A stretch of DNA of 64,000 nt from Callorhinus ursinus (GCF_003265705.1 NW_020312902.1:15514602-15578601); one strand, 5' to 3'; positions 13,520 through 24,393 are shown, counted from the stretch's first letter. Made by a program: numbers and translations. Notes: generated by a model not told the origin, from the letters alone.

Positions 13520-14340
13520 CAGTCTTGGAAAATAGTCTGGCAGTTCCAAAGTTAGGTATACAGCCAGGAGAAATGAAAACTTATGTCTACACAAAAAACT
13601 TGTACATGCATGTTCATAGCAGCGTTATTCAAAGTGGCCCCAAAGTGGAAAGAGCCCAAATGTCCATCATTTGATGAGTGCATAAATTAAATGTGGCACA
13701 TTCACAGGACTGAATGTTAACTGGCTACAAAGTGGAATGAAATGCTGATACGTGCCATGATGTACTGATACATCAACAGGGACGAATCCTGGAAACATTA
13801 TGCTAAGTGAAAGAAGCGAGTCACAGAGGACCACCTCGTGTATGATTCCATTTATAAGGAATGTCCAGAATAGGCAAATCCATAGAGACAAAAAATAGAT
13901 TAGGGGCTGCAGGAGGTGGGGATAGAATGGGGAGGGACTGCTAATGGCTATGGGGCTTCTTTCTGGGGTAATGAAAACATACTAAAATTAGATAGCGGGG
14001 GCGCCTGGGTGGCTCAGTGGGTTAGACGTCTGACTCTTGATTTCCACTCAGGTCATGGTCTCGGGGTCGTGGGATTGAGCCCTGCATCAGGCTCTGCACT
14101 CAGCGGGGAGTCTGCTTGTCCCTCTCCCTCGGCTCTTCCCCCCACTCCCCACCCTCGCTTGCTCTCTCTCTCTCAAATATATTCATTAAACCTTAAGAAA
14201 ACAAAACAAAAACAAAAATAAAATTAGATAGTAGATGGTACACAATTCTGTGACTAACTAAAAAGCCATTTTACATAACTTTAAAAGGGTGAATCTATTG
14301 GCATGTTAATTATGTCTCAATACAGCTGTTATAAAAAACT
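13520..14340 (+). mobile_element. L1 3' fragment
   Basis: Contains the usual L1 3'-end run (GCTAAGTGAAAGAAGCGAGT and a decayed ATGTCTCAATACAGCTGTTA). Imperfect 13-base edges (aaattaaatatca / aaactaaatgtca) may be its target-site duplication. Confidence 0.7.
13996..14218 (+). mobile_element. Can-SINE inside L1
   Basis: Flanked by TAAAATTAGATAG at 13,983-13,995 and 14,219-14,231. Confidence 0.93.
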
Positions 14341-14694
14341 AAATGTCACTAAAAATTCAGTTGCTCATCTATCCTAGTCACATGCCAAGTGTCAAGAGTC
14401 ACATGTGGCTAAGTGGCTACCAAAACAGGCAGCGCAGATATAGATCTTTTCTGCTATCACAGAAAGTTCTACTGGACTGCACTGCTCAGATGAATGGATA
14501 AAAAGCCTCCTTACCATCTAACCACAGTCTACCTTTCAAGCGTCTTCTACTTCCACCCTCCTCTACACACCCACATCGGAAGCTTCCACCACAGACTACG
14601 AGCCACCTCCAAATACATCCTCCATTTTCGCTTTCCAGGCTGGAACAGACTTGTTTCCCTTCCCAACCTTTAAAGCCTGGTCCAAATGCCTCTT

Positions 14695-14925
14695 CTGTGA
14701 AGCTTTTCCTAAATCCCACCTTCCCCTGGCCAGAGCAGAATCAATTGCTCCCACCGTCCTTTGTTGGCACATCTGTGTGTGATCTGTCTTTCCTACCAGA
14801 TTACCAGCTCCTTGAGGACAGGGATTTGGTTACTCATCTGAGGGTTCCCAGTGCCCAACTGTGTTAACAGCCTGCTGTAGAGCGGACATTTCAGTAAACG
14901 TTTGCTGAATTCTACTGAAAGGGTT
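14695..14925 (+). mobile_element. L2 3' end
   Basis: L2 text: ACCAGCTCCTTGAGGACAGG, then CCCAGTGCCCAACTGTG and GTAAACGTTTGCTGAATT. Confidence 0.75.
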
Positions 14926-16599
14926 TACGGAAACTCGAGGTGTGGATTTGAGGTGTGGATTGCTCACTTTGGTATATAAAACAGACTAAGAAAATGAGGG
15001 AAAGGGAATTAAGAGTCTGGACATTCCATCTCCCGCTATTCTGCAAGAAGAAATGATGGTGGTCACACTGAAATGCTGTTTTTAAGAAAGAAGAGTGGAG
15101 TAGAGCTTCTGGACTGAAAATCGGGGCACAGTTGGTGAGTAAGGGGAGCGGGCACAGGGTATACTATGGAGGGGCGAGGTAAGAAAAAAATACCAGGAAT
15201 TAGGACCCCCATCCAACTCAAAGTTTTAAGCATGGCAGAGGAAAGGTAAGGACTGTGTCTCTAGAGGTTAGGCCGGGTGGCTTTACGGAAAAAGACGTTT
15301 CTACTAAAATTTTATTTTAAATAACATGGTCAGATTGTTCTAGTTGAATCTAAGCACCAATAGAAAGAAAGAAACTCTATGTATCTCAATCATTATTTAA
15401 CTAGGAGAGACAAACGTCAAGGCCTCACTGGCAAGTCCACTACTTTTTTATTCTTTATGGGTTTAAAGAATGATATCTGAGCTGTAGTAACCTATAAGAT
15501 AGTGAAGTCCAAGTTCCCAATCTCAGAAGTGAGCTAGGCTGGTAACTTTCCTGGGCCAGGATGGCAAGAAATGACCGTTCCAGGGGAGAGCTGGTAACAG
15601 GGAAAGCAAGCTACTCTGTATTATGTAAATATATAATACCATATATTTCTGATATTAGATGCATATGTATAAAAAGGCTGTATTTGATAGAGGCATTTCA
15701 AGGGAAAAAAACCACAGTAAATCACCCACACCATGTTCAATACGGAATGAGTACGAGTCCCCCTCAATTCAGAGTTAGCTGGAAGCCCCTTGTTGAAATA
15801 AGGACAGTGAGTACCAGAAGTGCATCCTATGTCAAAATGGTCTCTGAATTTTTTTTTCTTCACTGATTTCTACAAGCCAAAAATCAACAAAAACCCAAAC
15901 AAAACAAAAACCAAATTGACTAAACAGTGGTGGATTCAGAGTTAATAATTATATAGTAACTTCCATGCCAAAGGTTAAAATTCAAAACACAAATCTCACT
16001 ATAGATATCTAGTACTCCTGGGCAGAAAGAGACAAGGGTATGAGGTGGGGATGTAAGTACTGGGTGTGGGGGTGGTCAGGAAGAGGGAGCCCACTCATTA
16101 CCAAACTTTCTCTTCTCTGAAGGAATGGTAACCATGTAATAGCTGCTGGTCAGCGCTAGCATCCACCCAAATGGAACAAAGTACAAAAGCCACCCTGTCC
16201 CCAAAATAAGTATTGGAAGTGCCAGAGAAATGATAAGAAATCGGCCTATGATCGATAAACTGCAATTAGGGCATGACATTGAAGATCCCGTCCCACATCT
16301 TCTCGCCAGTTCCCAGGCTTCCGTGACCTGGCGGCAACCTCCACTTTCCAACCTTCCTCTGCCAGAGAAGTGGATCCGGTTCCCACTGTCAACTCGGAGG
16401 CCCACCACTGCTCTTCCATCAGGGTGAAACATCCACAGGCCCAGGGCACCGACCTCCTAGGGCTCCAATGTTCTTAAATCAACCTTCTAGCAGTGTTATT
16501 TACTGGATCTTGAGAACGACCTTTCTTTACTTAGTAGAAATAGATGCAAAGGCGAAGCAACAGTTTGTTCTATATTTTGTTCTGTCAACATCTACACTT

Positions 16600-16776
16600 T
16601 TTTTTTTTAAGACTTATTTATTTAGAGAGACAGTAAGTGAGCAGGGGGGAGAGGGGCAGAGGGAGAATCTCCAGCAGACTTGCCACTGAGTGAGGAACCG
16701 GACGCGGGGCTCAATCCCAGGACCCGAGCTGAAATCAGGAGCCAGAGGCCCAACCGACTGAGCCACCCACATGCCC
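16600..16776 (-). mobile_element. Can-SINE
   Basis: Poly(T) to CCACCCACATGCCC; target duplication CAACATCTACACTT / CAACATCTATACTT. Confidence 0.92.
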
Positions 16777-16984
16777 CAACATCTATACTTCTTAACCTTA
16801 CCAGTCCTAAGGGTTCTGACTTTTCCAATAAATAAAATTTATTTCTCTTGCCAGTTTATGATTTTAACTAGGAAAAGATCCCCAACAAACGCTAAAATGG
16901 AAGGGTCCAGCCCTAGGAAAAGGAATATACTGGGCCAGAAAATGAGCTCTATTCCTTTCACATGTTATTTCAAATATACATAAA

Positions 16985-17440
16985 CAGATTCGGGGAGGGG
17001 GGAACAGATAAATAACAAATTGTGGTATAGCCATACAGTAGATCATTCAGCCACCAAAAAAGGAATGAAGTACTGGTATATTTATCCACTACAATGTGGA
17101 TGAATCTCAAAAACATTATGTTAAGGGAAAGCAGACAGACACAAAATACCACAAATTTTAGGATTCCATTTATATGCAACATCCTGAATAGGTAAATCCA
17201 CAGAGACAGAAAACAGATTGGTCGCTGCTAGGAGCTGGGGGAAAGGGAAATCAGGGAGGAACTGCTTAAAGGGTAGGGGGGTTTCTTTTGAAGTGATGAA
17301 ATGTTTGGAACTAGATGTAGTGGTTGCACAACATTGTGAATGTACTAAACACCACTGAATTGTTCACTTCGAAATGGTAAAAGGGTTTTAAATGGTTTCT
17401 ATTATATGAATTTCATTCCATTTTAAAAACTAATCAATTT
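16985..17440 (+). mobile_element. L1 3' fragment
   Basis: L1 3'-end text, e.g. AATCTCAAAAACATTATGTT and CACAGAGACAGAAAACAGAT, in the same orientation as the copies at 7.4-8.4 kb and 13.5 kb. Confidence 0.7.
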
Positions 17441-18576
17441 TTAAAATAAAGGATACTAGGGGGCAAAATAAGATGCATATGTAAAAAGGCAGCCCATAAA
17501 CTCCTAAGGAAAAGATAAGTATTTTTGCTGGCACTCTGCTTCTACTCTTGATCACAACGCAAAGTTCAAGTGCTAAGCTGTATAGACTCTGCCATCATGC
17601 CGTGTGTGAAAGTGTGTGTGTCTATTCCCTTCTGAAAAGACAGGGAAGAGAACAGAAAGTGAAGAAAATAGAATGGTAAAGCCCTGCCAAATGCAAGGGA
17701 AGGAGGGGTGATTCCCCCTACTGCACCCCACCCAACTTGGCACCAGGAGTAACGCTCCCATTAGGGTTTCGAAATGCCAACTGGAGCTGGAATCAGCACA
17801 AGCAAGCTTCTCTGCCTGGATAAAAAGCAAGCCACCCAGCAAGAAAAGCTGGGGTGCTCCATTTACTGCCCATATTGGCATCAGCACCACCCTTTGCTCA
17901 AAAGCCCTGAACTGGCCTAGATCAGCATCAATGGCTGGCTCTCCCAAGCCAGCCAGCCTTACAGCAAGAGTTTGTTATAGCTCAAGCGTGCCCTCCTCCT
18001 GAGGGGTCCCGATCTACTCCATCCCACAGGCCTTCCAAGAGTCCGGCCTCCAACCTCTTGCCTCCAACACATTAAAAATGGAGCCAAGATGCCCTCGGAA
18101 CTTTTCCCTGTCCAGCTTGAAATAAATACCTTCTCAGCCCCTCCTCCCTCTCAGGCCAGCTCAATAACCCACGTACCCCTACCCGCAAACACGTACACAC
18201 CGCATCACTGCCTTGGAGACCTGCTTCACGGGGGGCACGAATGCGCCCCCCCCCATGCCTCGGCTTCGCACCACTATCCAGTCAGTCATCCCAGCCCACC
18301 TGACCTAACTGCCCTCTCAAAGGGCCCCTCACTAGCTGGGCACCGCACCTCTGCCACTTCCCTGACACCAAAACAGGTGTCCCTCAGCTAAACACCGACG
18401 CCCCCTTAGATCCTGTCCACTCCAGGCATGGGAGCCCCTCTCGGGACCCCTCAACTCTTGGCAACAACACTCCTTCTGCCCCTCTAGCCAGGCAGCGACG
18501 CCGTCTTCAGCCCCCTCCAGCCAGGCCTCGACGACCCCCAGGCCCCCAGGCTGGCCCGGACGCCCCCTCCCCTTAC

Positions 18577-18666
18577 CTGCGGGGGTTCAGCCCTGGCTGA
18601 CAGGGGGCTGGGCAGCGCCTGGAGGAGCAGGAGCGCCATGCCACCCAGGAGCCTTCTCCTCTCCAT
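18577..18666 (-). CDS. WBP1L: WBP1L coding exon 1 (signal peptide), partial gene
   Basis: WBP1L (WW domain binding protein 1-like, OPAL1) is a single-pass membrane protein whose cytoplasmic PY motifs recruit NEDD4-family ubiquitin ligases; it is linked to CXCR4 down-regulation in blood cells. Only the first 30 codons are here. The ATG is at 18,666-18,664, followed by basic MERRRLLGG, a hydrophobic core MALLLLQALPSPL, a small-residue stretch SARA and then EPPQ: a classic signal peptide. The exon ends at CAG followed by donor GTAAGG (18,576-18,571). An in-frame ATG lies 13 codons upstream (at 18,705), but MERRR matches the start known for this protein. The rest of the gene lies beyond the left edge. 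Recognition rests on the exact signal-peptide text and on SFXN2/ARL3 as neighbours. Confidence 0.93.
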
Positions 18667-18903
18667 CCCCCTCCTGCTCCTGCTCCTCCGCCACGGCGCC
18701 GCCACCTCCCTCCTCCTCCTCCCTCTCCTCCTCTTCCCTCTTCTGCCTTCTTCCCTTCTTTTCCTGTTTCACTCTCCCCTCCCGCTTCCGGCTCTGCTCC
18801 ACCCCGCCCCAGCCCAAACACCCTCCCACACACTGGGCAGGCTCTCCAGTTCCAGCGCTTCGTGGGCCCCTGCCCTTTGTCCATTGACCAAAATAGCTGT
18901 CGA

Positions 18904-19104
18904 TCAAATAGAAGTCCCGCCCCCCCATGAAGACGGAAGACCAGAGGGATCCAGCCAATGAAAAGTGGGAGGAAGCCGGGCCATCTTGAGTGCTGCACGG
19001 CGGTGTAGATGCGTCCCACGCCACAGAGAGTGGCGGAAGTAGCTCCGATAGGGGGCGGGGCCATCTGGTACGAGCATCGAAAAGTCTAATTCGGGTGCAG
19101 CCAT
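18904..19104 (-). other. possible upstream ORF in WBP1L leader
   Basis: A 66-codon open frame starts at the ATG inside the distal YY1-like site (AAGATGGCT, a good start context) and ends before the main ATG. The ATG of the proximal YY1-like site lies in the same frame. It would be translated only if transcription starts above 19,104, which is not known. No protein family is recognised. Confidence 0.2.
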
Positions 19105-21196
19105 CTTGAGCGTGGCGGAAGTACTAGATTTCTACACTTAAGCAAAGAAAGAGAAGTACTGTGATTCTAAAGAGTATTGGAAAAGAAGTTGTTTTAGAAG
19201 GTAACCGGGCGCTCCTTAAGAAGAAAACAACTGCAATCTAAAAATCTTTTGACGTCTTTTGTTTTGAAGCGCAGCCCTGGTACCAGGGTCCCTCTCCTTG
19301 TCTCAAAGTGGGAGCTTAGGTCAATTTGAATTCTCTGAAATAGTACCTTTACCTGAGGCACTGAGGCACGGTGCTGTGTCGCCCCAAGTTCCAGAAACAT
19401 AATTCTATTGACGGTACCTCAGAAACAGCCCTGAAATTCACTCCCATTGTTTCCCTCCATATTCTCATGTTCTTGCTAAATAAAAATGGTCTCCCTGCTG
19501 GCCCTAGTTGCCAATTCTTCCCTCTCAATTACTGCCGCACTCCACAGCAAGGGTGCTCTACGACATAAAACCAAACATCATTGTCTTAAGGCTTTCTCTC
19601 TTAAAATACTTAAACTACCTACGGAATATATAGTCCGAACTACTCAGTATGGTTCTCTCGTGTCCTGATCCCTGCTTACTTCTTTTTCTCTCATCTTCTG
19701 CCACTACATTTTCCCACACATTCCACTTACACCAAACACTCAAGAGATCCCCAGTGTGCTGTGCTATAGTACACACTGCACATATAGTTCTCTGTTTATA
19801 AACTCCTAGTTCCCATCCCCTCCCTTGTTTCTTCTTCTGGATCCTCATAACATTAACACACACTGTATCTGATCTGTAGTATCTGCCTGGCTGGCCCTTC
19901 CCACTAAATTTGCAGTTTTTTGTATAGCACACCATCTTACTCCTTTTTTTTTCTTTTGAAAAATCGCTACAACATCCTATACAAGGCCCAACCATGAGCC
20001 CAACAATGTTGGTAAAATAAATGAACAAACGAAGACCCATGCCAGAGAAGCCAGGTGCCTGTAGCTGCCAATTTCCTCTCAAAATCCTGCCAAAGCATTT
20101 TGCAGGTTCGCCTAGTCTAGCCCATGGCTGAGCCCAGAGGGAGTTTGTTCTTGGCTTAAATGGTGGCAAAGTAGGAAACAGTGAAGAAACTGGTTCTGCC
20201 CTCTACTTAAGAATGTCCATAGTTCTGCCTCTTCTTGATCTTGTTTTCCCGAGTGTTACAAAAGGTGACAAGTATTTTTGCTGATCTCAAATGTCTTAGA
20301 AATTCATGCATACCACAATCAAACTCCCTAGGGAAGAAATAAAGATTCAGTATTAGGCAAGGGCCAAATTATTTTCATAGCACAGGGTCTCAGTCCTGGC
20401 CTCAAGGTTTTGTAAGTCCTCCTTTATAAAAGCCAGGTACCATCATCATTAGGAAACCCTAATAATTTCAGTTCAACAAACACCGGAGATTTTATCCTAA
20501 CTTCCCTTTCTTTCTTTACCTGAGAGCTCGAACTAAGCCACTGGATGGGACAAACACTAAACCCTGCCCAGTCTGGATTAGCACTTCCCACACGAAGGCA
20601 TTTGAGTCACCCTAACCACCTCGCTTTCCACATCCCACAGGTGCCAACTCAAAGAAAGCAGAGAGGTCTTACAAAATGGAGCTGAGATGCAATTTGAATG
20701 AGTGCTTTTTGAAGTGCCTCTAAACTGTAGCCACCACATACTTCAGACTTTTCCAAAAGAGCCATTGTCTATACAGGGAGGAGGAATGCCAGGAGGTTTA
20801 AGGAGCTTGGGAAGGAAAGAAGGTTGTCAATTCTTGAAAGAACATCAGTGTGGATGCTTCCAAGCTCTGGCTAGCTCTGGTAATATTTCTCCTATCTGTC
20901 TTTGGAAATGGGCAAAGCTGAGCCAGATCTCCTATCCTAAGAAAACTAGCTCAAAGACACAGAGTTTTCTGCTCAGAAATCAGTTAAAATCAAATTGCAC
21001 ATGTTACAGCATGGATAAACTTTGAAAATATTATGATAAATGAAAGAAGCCAGACACAGAAAGCTACACTGTGATTTGATTTATATGAAAAGTCCAGAAT
21101 AGGCCAATCTATAGAGGCAGAAAGTAGATTAGGGGTTTTGAGGGGACAGGGGATGAAGGGAATGGAGAGACTGCCAAAGGGTACAGAGTTTCTTTC

Positions 21197-21400
21197 TTCT
21201 TTTTTTTTTTTTTTTAAGATTTTTATTTATTTGGCAGAGAGAGACACATTGAGAGAAGGAACACAAGCAGGGGGAGTAGGAGAGGGAGAAGAAGGCTTCC
21301 CGCGGAGCAGGGAGCCCGATGTGGGGCTCGATCCCAGGACCCTGGGATCATGACCTGAGGCAAAGGCAAACGCCCAACAACTGAGCCACCCAGGCGCCCC
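21197..21400 (-). mobile_element. Can-SINE inside L1
   Basis: Target duplication TACAGAGTTTCTTT on both sides (21,182 and 21,404). Confidence 0.93.
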
Positions 21401-21441
21401 GGATACAGAGTTTCTTTTGAGAGTAATAAAAATATTCTGGA

Positions 21442-21628
21442 TGTGACACCGGGGTGGCTCAGTTGGTTAAGTGTCTGCCTTCAGCTCAGGTCATGATCCC
21501 AGGGGCCTGGGATCAGGCTCCCTGCTGAGGCCTGCTTCTCCCTCTCCCTCTGCCTGCCACTCCCCCTGTTTGTGCTCTTTCTCTCTGACAAATGAATAAA
21601 TAAAATCTTTTTTAAAAATAATAAAATA
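21442..21628 (+). mobile_element. Can-SINE inside L1
   Basis: The head is worn (ACACCGGGGTGGCTCAG). Perfect 17-bp target duplication AATAAAAATATTCTGGA at 21,425 and 21,629. Confidence 0.92.
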
Positions 21629-21703
21629 AATAAAAATATTCTGGAGCTTGTGATGATGATTACAACTTTGTGAGTATACTGAAAAACACTGAATTGTACA
21701 CTT

Positions 21704-21889
21704 TATTTTTTTGAAGGATTTTATTTATTCATTTGACAGCACAAGACAGGGTGAGCGGCAGGCAGAGGGAGACAGAGAAGCAGGCTCCCTGCTGAGCAGG
21801 GAGCTGAGGTGGGGCTCAATCCCAGGACCCTGGGATCATGACCTGAGCCGAAGGCAGATGCTTAACCAACTGAGTCACCCAGGTGCTCC
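21704..21889 (-). mobile_element. Can-SINE inside L1
   Basis: Ends in GTCACCCAGGTGCTCC; weak target duplication GAATTGTACACT / GAAATGTACACA. Confidence 0.88.
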
Positions 21890-22142
21890 TGAAATGTACA
21901 CATTAAAAAGATGAACTTATATGAATTCTATTTTAATTTTGAAAAGATGGGAAAAATTAAATTCCAGCCAGTACTTTGGCCTCAAGGAAGAGGCCCTTTC
22001 TCTTTAAAGCAGTGGTCCTTGAAGTATGCTCCCCAGACCAACAGAAACCACATCACTGGACAATTACTAGACATGCACATTCTCGGGCTCCACCCCAGAC
22101 CTACATAATAAGAAATTCTGGGGATGGGGCCCCACAATCTGT

Positions 22143-23027
22143 TTTTGTTTTTGTTTTTGTTGTTTTTTTTTTTTTCATTTTAATTCCAGTGTAGTTAACA
22201 TACAGTGTTCTTAGTTTCAGGTATGCAACACAGTGATTGAATAGTTCTGTACATTACTCAGTGCTCCTCATAAGTGCCCTCTTAATCCCCATCACCTATT
22301 TCACCCATCCCCCCACCCACCGCCCCTCCAGGAACCATCAGTTTGTTCTCTATAGTTAAGAATCTGGCTTTTTTTGGTTTGTCTCTTTTTTTGTTGTTTG
22401 TTGATTTTGGTTCTTCAGTACCACATGAGTGAAATCATATGGTATTTCTCTTTCTCTGACTGCATTCCCAGCAACAGTGCAAGAGAGTTCCTTTTTCCCC
22501 ACATCCTCGCCAACACATTTTTCTCCTATTTTTGATTTTAGCCATTCTAACAGGTTTGAGGTATTATCTCTTTGTGGTTTTGATTTGCATTTTCTTAATG
22601 AGAAATGATGTTGGGCATCTTTTCATGTGTCTGTTGGCCATCTGTATGTCGTCTTTGGAGAAATGTCTGTTCATGTTCCTGCCCATTTTTCAAAATTTTA
22701 TTTTTTGTTAATCTCCATACCCAATGTGGGGCTTGAACTCACGACCCCAAGATAAAAGAGTCACATGCTCTACCAACAGAACCAAACAGTACGCCTTTTC
22801 TGTTCATTTTTAAATTGGATTATTTGCTTTTTGTGTGTGTAGAGTTGTAATAAGTTCTTTATGTATTTTGGATACTAACCCTTTATCAGATGTCATCTGC
22901 AAATATCTTCTCTCATTAAGTAATTTAGTTTTGTTGTTTCTTTGGCTGTGCAGAAGCTTTTTATTTTGGTGTAGTACCAATAGTTTATTTTTGCTTTTGT
23001 TTCCCTTGCCTCAGGAGACATAACTAG
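22143..23027 (-). mobile_element. carnivoran L1 3' end, 5'-truncated, internally deleted
   Basis: A minus-strand L1 with its A tail as poly(T) at the left (22,143-22,176). It shows the carnivoran L1 3' text (GTAGTTAACATACAGTGTTC). A jump near 22,462 (CTCTGACTG to CATTCCCAGC) marks an internal deletion. A minus Can-SINE is nested at about 22,694-22,795. The target-site duplication is CCCACAATCTGT. Confidence 0.75.
22694..22795 (-). mobile_element. Can-SINE, old short type, nested in L1
   Basis: TCTCCATACCCAATGTGGGG, CTTGAACTCACGACCCCAAG, ending near CAGTACGCC. The L1 text resumes at TGTTCATTTTTAAATTGG. Confidence 0.8.
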
Positions 23028-23447
23028 ACCCACAATCTGTGTTTTAACCCAACCACATGACTCTGACACATGTTCTAAAAACCACTGCTCCAGAGTAGGG
23101 GAATAGAGCAAATATTTTGTTTTGCATGCCACATACGTGGGAGTCTCTGTCACATATTTTTTTTTTCTTCTTTTTTACCCTTTAAGAATATAAAACATTC
23201 TTAGTTGCCAGGCACACAAAAAAGGGTAGCAGGTGGATTGGGACCCTTGAGCCATGGTTTGTCAACTCCTGCTCTAAAACAACACAGTTCCCATTCTGGA
23301 GTGTCCAGTAAAGACAGGTGGATTTTTCCTCTGTAGTAAGGGAAATCAACAATGGCCTCCAGGCGTCAGACAGGTTCCCTTTATTGTTGTGGTAACCTCT
23401 TCCATACCAAGGCCAAAATAAGACCAGATCCTGCTTTTCATCCAGGC

Positions 23448-23453
23448 TTTATT
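23448..23453 (-). terminator. SFXN2: candidate SFXN2 poly(A) signal AATAAA
   Basis: A canonical AATAAA on the minus strand about 1.15 kb after the SFXN2 stop. Cleavage would be expected about 10-30 bases further on, near 23,430. Other A-rich hexamers may exist, so this is the most likely rather than the proven site. Confidence 0.5.
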
Positions 23454-24375
23454 AACTCAGTCTGCAGACAGTTCATTGTGCTTTTTCAAGAAATTTATTT
23501 GATTCACAGTGATATCCTTTGAATCGTCAGTAAATTCTACTAGACAGAACTCAATACAAACATTGATCCCAGGTAAGCCACAATGGTCTCCTTCCATGCC
23601 CCCCCGACCCGAGCCTGAAAAATCACCTAGAGCAGCCAAGATGGGAACGGCAAATGGCTGTACTTTGCTGTGTGTCCTTTAAGGCTCTTTGGTCCTGACT
23701 GATTAATTCTCAGAGGTATCTAAATAAAACTCCCCTTTCCTATTCAGTACGCACCAGTCTTTGGTGTTTAACCCAATGGGCTGAGGAAGGGAGGGAGCTA
23801 GGAAAATACACCCATTAAAATGTGTTGTTAATATCTACATATATGATTTTTACTCACAGTTAGTGGATTTATCTTTTAAACACAGAGATGTAAAATCAGA
23901 CATGATTTTAGCACAGGAGAACAAAGTCAGTGTCACAGGGCTTAGAGCACCATGAAACTTTGCTGCCTCATGCAGTGGCCTTTTTTTTTAGCACTAAGAA
24001 CTCGTGGGTGCTTGATCAACCCAAGTTTAGCAGCACTCCCAAAGACACTCTGATAAGGGGGCACTGGAGAGGAATATGGGGAAGAATGGAGAAGAGCCCC
24101 AAGGTGACAACAGACTTCTTCCCTCTCCCTTCCTGAGTTAGCTAGAATTGCAGGGGCAAAACGTTCTGTAGCATGAGACAAGATGAGGAGGAAGGGAAGA
24201 AGAAACAGGGCTGGGAGCTTCCCTTTATCCCAGGGGCTCCTCCCCAGTCCTGGCCAGAATTAGAATTCCAAAGATTTCCTAATTTTTCCAAATGGTTTGC
24301 TTGATTATCTCCCCCAGGTTCCAGCAACTTCTCCCTCAGGAAGTCTCAGCTCCCGGTCTCCAGGGGATGGTGGTT

Positions 24376-24393
24376 GGGGGGGGGGGGGGGGGG
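24376..24393. repeat. 18-base G run
   Basis: Eighteen G in a row on the plus strand, C in the SFXN2 3' UTR sense strand. Confidence 0.95.

Larger units (their letters stand above)
13440..14485. mobile_element. hAT (MER-type) fossil split by an L1 and a Can-SINE
   Basis: 13,440-13,510 (AGTAGCCACATGTAGCTATT) and 14,345-14,485 (CACATGTGGCTAAGTGGCTA, AGAAAGTTCTACTGGACTGC) are the two halves of a short non-autonomous hAT element. Between them lies a plus L1 3' end (about 13,520-14,340), itself split by a Can-SINE. Confidence 0.65.
1..18576 (-). other. WBP1L: WBP1L intron 1 (partial, 3' part off window)
   Basis: This whole stretch lies downstream of the WBP1L exon 1 splice donor on the minus strand, and no WBP1L exon 2 coding text (the cysteine-rich segment that follows the signal peptide in this family) is seen in it, so it is read as intron 1. 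It holds L1, L2, MIR, hAT and Can-SINE copies listed separately. The unique-looking stretches 1-860, 1070-2150, 2520-5620, 5915-6780, 10400-12800, 14930-16590 and 17440-18480 show no gene I can support. Open frames there are short and lack family resemblance or splice context. Confidence 0.75.
18480..19122 (-). promoter_or_regulatory. WBP1L: WBP1L CpG-island promoter and 5' UTR region
   Basis: The segment is GC- and CpG-rich compared with the AT-rich flanks and covers exon 1. Upstream of the ATG there are a reverse CCAAT box (gccaatg near 18,953), a GC box (gggggcgggg, 19,051-19,060), two YY1-like CCATCTTG cores (18,981-18,988 and 19,101-19,108) and two ETS-type GGCGGAAGT sites (19,032-19,040 and 19,113-19,121). 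On the sense (minus) strand the YY1 cores read CAAGATGG. No TATA box is evident. The exact start site cannot be read from sequence; motif placement suggests about 19,000-19,120. Confidence 0.75.
20985..21950 (+). mobile_element. L1 3' fragment carrying three Can-SINEs
   Basis: L1 3'-end text (AAATGAAAGAAGCCAGACAC, GGCAGAAAGTAGATTAGGGG, ATTGTACACTTTA) is interrupted by Can-SINEs at 21,197-21,400 (minus), 21,442-21,628 (plus) and 21,704-21,889 (minus). Confidence 0.75.
22000..23095. mobile_element. hAT (MER-type) fossil split by an L1
   Basis: 22,000-22,142 (CTCCACCCCAGACCTACATA, GGGATGGGGCCCCACAATCT) resumes at 23,028-23,095 (ACAATCTGTGTTTTAACCCA ... AACCACTGCTC). The target duplication CCCACAATCTGT flanks the inserted L1. 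Confidence 0.75.
19123..23430. other. intergenic region between WBP1L and SFXN2
   Basis: No gene is supported here. 19,130-20,980 is mostly unique-looking AT-rich sequence with no recognisable exon. 20,985-23,100 is dense with nested L1, hAT and Can-SINE copies (listed separately). 23,100-23,430 is unassigned. The two genes diverge from this spacer in the sense that the SFXN2 3' end faces the WBP1L promoter, both on the minus strand. Confidence 0.6.

Noticed and set aside
18573..19064. Long minus frames of 145-163 codons over the WBP1L promoter
   Set aside because: GC-rich, low-complexity (GGG/GAG-rich) frames typical of CpG islands, in a different frame from the WBP1L signal peptide.
19615..20169. 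184-codon minus frame upstream of WBP1L
   Set aside because: No recognised domain, no splice or promoter context, composition like surrounding intergenic DNA.
23457..23639. 60-codon minus frame (MAALGDFSGSGRGG...) followed by AATAAA
   Set aside because: At first it looked like a small retrogene. It lies between the SFXN2 stop and its likely poly(A) signal, has no recognised family and no target duplications, so 3' UTR is the simpler reading.
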